In this document: positions 1 through 7,500 of the stretch, piece after piece | How positions within the stretch are numbered: the first letter of the stretch is position 1 | Layout: every line of letters starts with the position of its first letter | Origin: JAGOUU01 sp964387745 | GTDB lineage: Bacteria > Pseudomonadota > Gammaproteobacteria > JAGOUU01 | Assembly (NCBI GenBank): GCA_964387745.1 | Contig: CAYLXL010000061.1 | Span: 1-8,117 of the forward strand | DNA length: 8,117 nucleotides | Direction: 5' to 3' | Program-made: the position numbers and the translations under genes | Notes under the pieces: generated by a model | What the model saw: only the letters and a program-made list of their open reading frames with translations | Told to the model about the DNA's origin: nothing | The model's database searches: none

Positions 1-82
1 CTATACCAAGACTAAATTAGTTATAAACCGATGTCAGGATGTTGCCAATATGGTTAAGGGTATAGTACTTGAGTACTCATAA
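1..82 (+). CDS. DUF47 family (PhoU-like) phosphate transport regulator, C-terminal end only
   Basis: Only the last 26 complete codons are visible, read in the frame starting at base 2 and ending at the TAA at 80-82; the rest lies left of the window. The visible tail contains INRCQDVANMVKGIVLEYS, which fits the conserved C-terminus of DUF47 proteins (an R-C-x-D-V-A-x-x-x-x-x-I-V-L pattern in the last helix). Proteins of this family are helical, PhoU-like and commonly encoded next to Pit permeases, where they are thought to control phosphate uptake. The stop codon shares one base with the start codon of the next gene (TAATG), which suggests one mRNA and translational coupling. The motif together with the neighbour makes the call; the tail alone would be weak evidence. 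Confidence 0.8.
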   Translation, partial: YTKTKLVINRCQDVANMVKGIVLEYS

Positions 83-1080
83 TGTTAGAACATAATTTAT
101 TGCTTGTTATTTTTACTATTTTCTTAGCTTTGGTATTTGATTTCTTAAATGGCTTTCATGATGCTGCTAATTCAATAGCTACTGTTGTTTCAACTAGAGT
201 ATTAAAGCCACATTGGGCTGTTGTTTGGGCTGCTGTCTTTAATTTTAGTGCTTTTTTTTTCTTTGGTATCCATGTTGCTAATACTATTGGTACAGGTCTT
301 GTTAATCCAGAAGTAATTAATGTCATGATGATTTTAGTTGCGCTGATCAGCGCAATACTCTGGAATCTCATAACCTGGTATTATGGTATTCCTTCAAGTT
401 CTTCTCATGCTCTTATAGGTGGTTTAATTGGTGTTGCTATAGCTAAAGCTGGTTTTGGTTCATTGCATATCTCCGGGATTCTGAAGGTTATATTAGCTAT
501 AGTTTGCTCGCCTTTATTAGGGTTTATAATAGGGCAGTTATTAATGTTGATTACCGTCCGATGTTTTTTTAATTATACTCCAAGCAAGATAGATGGAATT
601 TTTCGTAAGGGTCAGCTCATATCTTCAGCTTTAATTAGTTTAGGTCATGGAGGTAATGATGCTCAAAAGACCATGGGTATAATTGCAATATTATTATATG
701 CCAGCGGTAATTTAGGGAAAGTATTCTACGTACCATTATGGGTTGCCTTATCGTGTTATTTTATAATTTCTTTAGGCACACTCTTAGGCGGTTGGAAAAT
801 AGTTAAGACGATGGGGATGCGGATCACAAAATTAAAGCCAGTCAGTGGCTTCTGTGCTGAAACAGCAAGTGCAGGGACGTTATTCCTAGCTACATTTTTA
901 GGTGTACCAGTTTCTACTACCCATACTATTACAGGTGCGATCGTTGGTGTCGGATCACTGCAAAGTAGCGCTGCTGTCAGATGGGGTGTAGCTCGAAAGA
1001 TTGTGTGGGCATGGGTATTGACGATACCAGCCTCAGCGATACTATCAGCTTTAATTTGGCTTACCATTACCCATCTTTAG
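82..1080 (+). CDS. pit: Pit family low-affinity inorganic phosphate permease
   Basis: This is a complete 332-residue integral inner-membrane protein of the PiT (PF01384) family, which imports inorganic or metal-complexed phosphate with a cation gradient. Both halves of the family's inverted repeat are visible: an N-terminal signature FLNGFHDAANSIATVVSTR (about residues 22-40) and its internal counterpart SLGHGGNDAQKTMGI (about 187-201). Other family features are the serine-rich GIPSSSSHALIGG loop (about 102-114) and the C-terminal GVPVSTTHTITGAIVG (about 275-290). Hydrophobic segments are spread along the whole chain, about ten in all. The length is at the short end of the usual bacterial range. 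The ATG overlaps the stop of the DUF47 gene; a weak GAG at 71-73 could serve as ribosome binding site, but coupling is the likelier mode. I see no frameshift or missing signature residue. Substrate is inferred from the family; pit is used as the generic symbol. Confidence 0.95.
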   Translation: MLEHNLLLVIFTIFLALVFDFLNGFHDAANSIATVVSTRVLKPHWAVVWAAVFNFSAFFFFGIHVANTIGTGLVNPEVINVMMILVALISAILWNLITWYYGIPSSSSHALIGGLIGVAIAKAGFGSLHISGILKVILAIVCSPLLGFIIGQLLMLITVRCFFNYTPSKIDGIFRKGQLISSALISLGHGGNDAQKTMGIIAILLYASGNLGKVFYVPLWVALSCYFIISLGTLLGGWKIVKTMGMRITKLKPVSGFCAETASAGTLFLATFLGVPVSTTHTITGAIVGVGSLQSSAAVRWGVARKIVWAWVLTIPASAILSALIWLTITHL

Positions 1081-1122
1081 ATAGTCCAAGAAGTGAATCT
1101 AAATTCTATTAATATCTAATAA

Positions 1123-1139
1123 GTGGATTTATAGTCCAC
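1123..1139 (+). terminator. Weak hairpin downstream of pit, possible terminator
   Basis: GTGGA and TCCAC can pair across a 7-base loop, 43 bases after the pit stop codon. A second small hairpin (CTCAA-TAAC-TTGAG, 1152-1165) follows. Neither is followed by a clear run of T, so intrinsic termination is doubtful, but no better candidate separates pit from the giant gene. Confidence 0.25.
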
Positions 1140-1376
1140 CTAATGTAAGCTCTCAATAACTTGAGGTAAGAGATTTTACTAAATTATCTATTTTCAAAGA
1201 CTTAGATTTATGATTTAGTAGCCAGTCATGAATGCACCCTTTTCACCATGGTTCCTATCATGGGCTAGTATATAGCACCACTAGTGGAATTTGTACAAAA
1301 GTTATTTTATGAGGTTGGGCACGCAGTGCCTGGTATGCTGTTTAAAATCAAGCAGTTACAAAAAAGTGTCCAGTAA

Positions 1377-1393
1377 TTAAGCAAAGCTTAAGA
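1377..1393 (+). repeat. 17-bp palindromic element, copy 1
   Basis: TTAAGC-AAA-GCTTAA is a perfect inverted repeat with 6-base arms and a 3-base centre. Sixteen of the 17 bases of this element recur at 1482-1498. This copy lies about 115 bases upstream of the presumed -10 box of the giant gene. It could be a distal operator or part of a mobile-element remnant. Confidence 0.6.
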
Positions 1394-1414
1394 GTGTTAT
1401 GAGAAATTTAACTT

Positions 1415-1460
1415 GGGGACATTTTCGATGAAAGGAATAAGGGGACATTATCCATGAAGT
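1415..1460 (+). repeat. Tandem GGGGACATT repeat, possible insertion-sequence end remnant
   Basis: Two 20-base units, 1415-1434 and 1441-1460, share GGGGACATT, then T or A, TC, one variable base, ATGAA, with a 26-base period. A weaker third GACATTTTTC lies at 1472-1481. An inversely oriented TGTCC lies at 1367-1371. Iterated GGGGACATTTTC blocks remind me of subterminal transposase-binding repeats of some insertion sequences (IS21-like ends come to mind), but no transposase gene or clear terminal repeat pair is here. It could instead be a regulatory array. The repeat itself is certain; the mobile-element reading is weak. Confidence 0.45.
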
Positions 1461-1481
1461 ATCACAATTCAGACATTTTTC

Positions 1482-1498
1482 TTAAGCAAAACTTAAGA
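1482..1498 (+). promoter_or_regulatory. 17-bp palindromic element, copy 2, candidate operator over the -35 region
   Basis: This copy differs from copy 1 by a single base (A for G at the tenth position). It contains two CTTAAG blocks separated by CAAAA (1481-1497). It occupies the position where a -35 box would be expected for the TATAAT at 1508-1513, and no good TTGACA match exists there. That placement suits a repressor or activator binding site. Which protein binds, if any, cannot be told. Confidence 0.45.
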
Positions 1499-1507
1499 TT
1501 TCTGCGA

Positions 1508-1513
1508 TATAAT
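1508..1513 (+). promoter_or_regulatory. -10 box of the giant gene promoter
   Basis: A perfect TATAAT lies 32 bases before the ATG, which would place transcription start near 1520 and give a leader of about 26 bases. The hexamers at 16-18 bp spacing (around 1484-1491) match TTGACA poorly, so the promoter may depend on an activator or on the overlapping palindrome. Confidence 0.55.
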
Positions 1514-1534
1514 ACTCCCAAGATCAACTAAATT

Positions 1535-1539
1535 AGAGA
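1535..1539 (+). promoter_or_regulatory. Ribosome binding site of the giant gene
   Basis: AGAGA sits 6 bases before the ATG at 1546. An in-frame TAG at 1534-1536 closes the frame just upstream, so 1546 is the first possible ATG and the start is well determined. Confidence 0.6.
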
Positions 1540-1545
1540 CTGACT

Positions 1546-4500
1546 ATGCCTTCATCTATAACTTCTGCTGCAGCAGCTTCTGAAATACACAAAGCGCTTT
1601 ACGAAAACACAAATCCAAGTGACAGCGATATCAATGAATGTGAAAAATATCTAGCAGAAAAAAGGCGCCGTACATGTGGACTGATAGGCCCATTAAAAGA
1701 GTTATATGATAACCAAGATAATAAACTATGTGCTGTCATACCTACTTTAGGAGATGGTGACTGCCTGTTCCGAGCCATAGTCCAGTCATTAGCCTACAAC
1801 GGACATGGTCCTAAAGATGAAGACAATGAAAATGCTTTACAAAAGAAACTTAGACAGGATGTTTGCGATCTTGGAGAATATACCCCGGACAACCAGATGA
1901 GGAGGGATGGAACATGGGCAACGGAAGATGAATTACAGCTATTGTCCAGGTTACTTAAAAGATCTATAGCAATGATTGGTATGCATGCTTCTGGTCGGGG
2001 TACGATTGAAAGAACAATTTATAATGAGAGTGTGAATCAAGGAGAGCTTGTTAACCCCATACTAATACAAATGAATTGCGGCACATTTCCAAATCGAAGA
2101 GGCAACCACTACAGCGCAGTCAAGCTTGAAAATGGAGTTTCTGCGATGGAATTATGTGAGCAAATTCTAACAGACCAGGTCAAATTACTCCCCGCTACAG
2201 TAATAACTAGGCCCAAAAGAGTCACTGTAGATAATGACAAAACCTCAGTATCAGTATCATATGAACATGAAGGTACATCATACTCATATGATGCTAGCTA
2301 CAATGATACGACAGGCATGAATTTCTTTGACTCAATTGCACGTAAATTGAAGGCCGAACACCGTGTAGCTTTTGAAAAAAACTACGATTGTAGAGTTGCT
2401 GAATATCAACTTGAGATCAAGCCAACAAAATTAACTAATTACTTTAAAGCTGCTTATGCTATAAGATATCGACTTTACCTGAAACTAAGTGAATATTCAG
2501 AAGCGGAACAACAAGAGCTTTTGCAAGATTTACATGAAACAATTCCCGAGATGGATTTTAGGGGTTTTCTTGATATGGTTAAAAATCCTGTAGTAAAAAT
2601 ACAACCAGAATGGGCCAAAAGATTTGGCCGCCATATTTCTGAAATACTAACATTGCCTTTTGATCTTTATATTTTTAGTGAGAATAAGGGTTACCTATTT
2701 AATAAGCAAGGTACCACTGAGTATGGTACGAGCGGCCCTAGCAAAGTTGAAACCATCGAAATAGATTACAATGGCGAATTCTATCGATACGTAGAAAATT
2801 GTAAACCGACCGGAACCAGTAAAATGGCAGTAGCTGATGCAGATTCAACTAGCAGCTCAGACAATTCATCCAGCAGCTCAGACAATTCATCCAGCAGCTC
2901 AGACGATGCAGATTCAACTAGCAGCCCCGACGATTCAGCCAGCAGATCAGCCGCTCCTGATGTGCAAAAAAGAAGCAGGTCTAGTAAACAACAACTGAGC
3001 ACATACTCCGCTCATCCTCAGCCAAAAAGAGGCAGAGGCAGACCACCCAAACAACCGAGCACAGACTCCGCTCATCCTCAGCCAACAGGCAAAGGCAGAC
3101 CACCCAAAAAACTGAGCACAGACTCCGCTGCTGCTATACGACCACCTTTGTCAAAAACCACTGATGCAAAAGACTCTGGACTACGAGGGTTTCCGCCGCC
3201 GAAGCCAATGACAGTTGAGTCTATCTCAGAGAATGATATCGGTTTAGATCATGATAGAAAATTAGACACAGCATCATTGCAGCCTCCTACTAAGCTCACT
3301 AGACAGAAGCTTAAGAGAATAGTTAAGAGGGAAACTAATGGCGTTTTGTGTGACGACACGTATGGCGAGATAGTTGTTCCTATTGCTGACGAGCTATTAC
3401 GACTAGACTTATGGCCTCAAGAAAGTACGACGGATATTGCAAATAAATTAAAGCAATCCCTAGCTTTGAGCACGCCTAATGGGCCTGAAGAGAAAATTAT
3501 TAAAGAGTTAGTCATAACAATAGGAACAGATATAATATTGGTACAATATGACGACAACTTGATGCATCGCATGTATGCTGTACATTACAAACTACTAGGT
3601 GGCGCAAATAAAGAAAAATTATATATATATAAAGATGCTTCTGACCAGTATGCTCGCATCGAAAATCCGGATTATAATCGATTAGCTAGTCTAGCCCCCG
3701 ACATAATTGATGTAGAAAGAACAGCCACAGCAAGCCCTGCGCAACCTCTTGAAGCTAGAAGCAGTCATAGTCGAACTGCCATAGATCCTTGGAATCCAAG
3801 AAGTAGTCATTCTGATACTTTAGTACTATCTGATGCAGGCAAAGCTCCTATAGACGGCACAGGCGGCAAAGCTCCAGCAGGCGGCAAAGCTCCAGCAGGC
3901 GGCAAAGCTCCTGCAGGCGGCAAAGCACGAAAAGCTTACAAAACACATCACTCAAGGACTGTTGCGGAATTAATGGAATCCGCAAGGGACATAGAACACT
4001 ATACTGAAGGCAAAGTTGGTTTTGAAGCAGAGTACGATGGCTCAAGATCAAGCGAGGTGATACAATTGCTGTTTAGAGCCAATCCCTCAACCAGTTCAGG
4101 GAACCGCTGTAAAATTAAGAGCAAGAGGCCCAGGGAGCAATCTCCAGTTGATTACATGAGAGAACATAAGAAAGATTTTGAAGATCGCGACAGTATGTAC
4201 GACTTTGTCGATACACAAATCTGCTATAAAGATGGTAAATTACCGCTGTTTCAAATGGTTTTTGATTCTAGTACTAAACGAGATGGTAAATGTATATTCC
4301 ATCCAGAGTTTAGAACAAGGCCTTTTGAATTAGAAGAATTAGAGGAACAAGACGAGCATAATAATCCAATCTCGCTTTTTAGCCAAGTGGTTTCTAGTTT
4401 TGTACATTTTTTTAGGAACCCAGAAACAGCCCAGAGCACCACATCTGCATGGCGCCAATCAATCACTCAGTCACTACTAGGAGATGCTTATACGGTAGGA

Positions 4501-7500
4501 GGTCCTGTAGAAGGTCCTCAGGAGTTGCGCCGTGAAGAAGTGTCTGTAATTTACAATCTTAGAGATCATAATTCATCCCCATGTATTGCATTACACGCCA
4601 ATGTAGATGTTCCCCTTAGGCTATTATTTACCAGGCAAATGTTTGAGAGTTTTCCTATCGAAAGAAATTACCCTTCACTATGGAAAAGTGAAAATGAATC
4701 AGAAAAAAAAGAGTGGCCAAGCTGTAACATACCAGATTCTTATGCCAAGTTCATGGAACTATTGATCAGAACAAATGAGGATGAGATCAACAGATTTTTA
4801 ACTAACCCTAGAATATTAATTTTAATTAAGAAAAATAGTAGCAAAGCTGCTTTTTATTTAGCCGATGTTGCCGGGGTGCTCAGAAGTCTGCTTTATGTAT
4901 ATAAAATGTCTTTATTGATCCATTCTGGTAGGATATATCAATTTTTTCCGAAAAGTACATATCTTGATGACATTTATAAAGACTATTTCATATGCGGCCT
5001 CCCTAAATTCACTCTTGAAAGTTTAGTGGGCCACCTCTCGGAAAGTGGAAAAGCCTTCATCCGCGAGTTGACCGGTAATTTGGAATGTAAAGAAGAGCTA
5101 CTAAAGTTATTCGACTGCGAATATTTTGGCAATCAAGATTGTTTCCATATTAGTGTTGCAAAAGAAGGGGAAGAATCTGAAATAGTTAAAATGAGTGCAT
5201 CAGTTTATTTAGATAAGACTCTAGCTGAACCGTTAGTAGATGGTATACAAGAAAGAGAACCAGACAAGATCAAATGTTTTATAAATAAAACTATTGAAAA
5301 TGCCTTAGTTGTTGAATTTAGAGCACCATCTGGAACCGGTTGTACGATAGAAGAACTTAACACTAATTTGCACGAGATAATAACATGGGCAATTGAATTC
5401 TCAAAACAACCATATCAATACCAATGTCCTGATCTTTCTGAAAAACATGCGGTTACTTTTGCTAAAGCATTTTTACCTGCGGCTAAAGAATTTTACAATA
5501 TAATAGGTGAATTTAATGCTGATAACTTATTGCAAGCGATAGAAAAGAAAATATCATCTATGAAAAAGTCTCCAGCATTGTACGCTGATGCTGAATTCTA
5601 TGCAGCTAAGCTTTTTGAATACTTAAAGTCTATAGATACTCCCGTCAGCATTCCAAAGCCAAACGTTGAAGCAGCATCAAGCCTTGGCATTGTTAAAATG
5701 TCAGATAAACAGTTAGCACAAATAGGACGTACGTCTGCAGCTAACAATGGCGGACAACAAGTTAGGTTAGGATGGGTGAATTCCGCTTTATCAAAAGACC
5801 TTGATGACCAACCCAGTTCAAAACCCCTAAAGTATTTTACACCACAAAATTATTTTTTATGGCAACAATTATTCACGACCATCACTAGCGATAAGAAACC
5901 TGGCGCAAAATCAATTCTAGCATTATCACTTTTTGATACTTTAGAATTAAACAAAGATACTTTGTGCAAGGCACTACTTGCCACACATGATAAGAGTTAC
6001 ATCAAAAAAATCATAAAACGTTGTTGCGAAATTAGACCTAATCACTTAGCTAGCTTTGACAAAAATGAGAAGAACGAAGATGTAATGATAACGCAATACA
6101 TGTTCCAAGCTTATATGTCGCCTTTAATTAAGGTTGCTGAAGGTGATCACAAAGTTCAGTTGATATTTGGCCTACCTACTCATCATGCTCATGCTGACCA
6201 TCCAGCGGGTTTTTGCATCATAAATTCAATGGCAGTACTAGCAGGATTTAAAAGACTTATCAATGGTAAGGCGATTAGAAATGTTTTTATTGGCTTGGAC
6301 GTAAATCGTGATGATGGTTTATGTAACATATTACAGACCAGGCAGCTTAACTCACATCATGCTGACGTATTCGACTCCAATGTTTATCCTCACCAATCGG
6401 CTGATAATGCATACTCAACTATAAAAGGTTCAACAGCCTCAAATAATGATTCCATTTCCAAAGGTACAATATTAATCAATGGAAATAGAGATAGAGTCGG
6501 TCTTCGAATTAACAATTCAACTAAAAGCAATACATATAGTGCTTTTGATTTAAAACTATCTCCAAACAGAACAGCAGGTCAACTACACCCATATATTGCG
6601 GAGGTTTTAGCAATTTTACGCGCCGAGGTAAAAGAACACGAAAATCTAGAAATATTCGTAGCTTTGGGATTTGACTCTCATGTTGATGACACTTGCTTTG
6701 ATATGCATAGTGAAACTCAAAAATTACATCTTCACTTAACAGCAAAAGAAAAGCTCAGTCATAGATTTACCAGCGATGATTTTAGGCATTTCTATAAAGA
6801 ACTTCTAAAAATCTACAAAGCTAATGAGAGTAAAATACGATCAATCTCTGTCTTCCTTGAAGGTGGTTATGATAAGCAAGTATTACACCAACAAATAAAT
6901 AATTTAGTATCAGAATTCAACTGCTTAACAATTAGCCATTTACTTCCTACAATAAATTCCCATTTAAACGATGAGAAATGGCAAGAAGCTAATGATTTAA
7001 TTGATCGACTTTTAAAAATCAATCTAAATGAAAAATCAAAAACGGTTTTACAATACTGCCAAACTTTGTGTTTATACAATCTTGGTTACTATAAGAAGGC
7101 TTTAGAGCTTTCTGAGAAAACATCACTCAAGGATCTAACAAAATCACAGCAACAACGACTTGAACAGGTTAGAGAAGAATGTGAGAAAAAGAAGCGCTCA
7201 ATTCATAATGAACATTGTATCAGATCTTTGATGGCGCTGCTGGATGGCGAGAAACTCGGACCTGTTAGAGACTTCATTGAATTTCATACAGATAAATCAA
7301 CTCATAAATTGAGCTTTGATATAAATATGCCTTTTGAGCATAACAACGAAGGGCAAATAGACATCCTCTGTTATGCTGTTATGAAGCTTGCTAATCAAGG
7401 AGCATGTGTTGATTTTGCCAAGTATTTATATAGTAAGGAAGCGCGTCTTTCTACTGAATACAGTTATCTCAAGATACTAGAGCTAAAGACTGAGAAACAG

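Larger units (their letters stand above)
1081..1545. other. Intergenic region between pit and the giant gene
   Basis: This stretch has no open frame with recognisable protein content on either strand; all frames are broken by frequent stops. Its left half (1081-1360) is AT-rich and holds only short inverted repeats: GTGGA/TCCAC at 1123-1139, CTCAA/TTGAG at 1152-1165, CCATG/CATGG at 1246-1263, the 10-base palindrome CCACTAGTGG at 1278-1287, and GGCAC-GCA-GTGCC at 1318-1330. Its right half carries the repeated elements, promoter and ribosome binding site listed separately. I found no tRNA or other RNA gene in it. Confidence 0.7.

Noticed and set aside
156..371. Minus-strand open frames opposite pit (also 756-1067)
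   Set aside because: Both lie inside the conserved Pit coding sequence and read as shadows of it.
1311..1377. Short peptide-like frame around the GGCAC-GCA-GTGCC repeat, possibly a gene remnant
   Set aside because: About 20 codons only, no recognisable protein similarity, and the adjacent frames are equally short.
1546..1614. N-terminal signal peptide on the giant protein
   Set aside because: The first residues (MPSSITSAAAASEIHK) lack a hydrophobic core of sufficient length and a positively charged start, so Sec export is not supported.
2781..3002. Open frame on the minus strand rich in Leu and Ser
   Set aside because: It is the mirror of the Ser/Asp repeats of the giant gene; its composition is explained by reading those repeats backwards.
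3301..3660. A third OTU-like domain
   Set aside because: Only the final block (IILVQY...AVHYKLL) resembles OTU; the nucleophile and middle blocks cannot be found, so it is not called as a feature.
3848..4051. Minus-strand open frame with repeated LCRLLELCRL
   Set aside because: It is the complement of the GGKAPA repeat; no start signal and no independent protein-like features.
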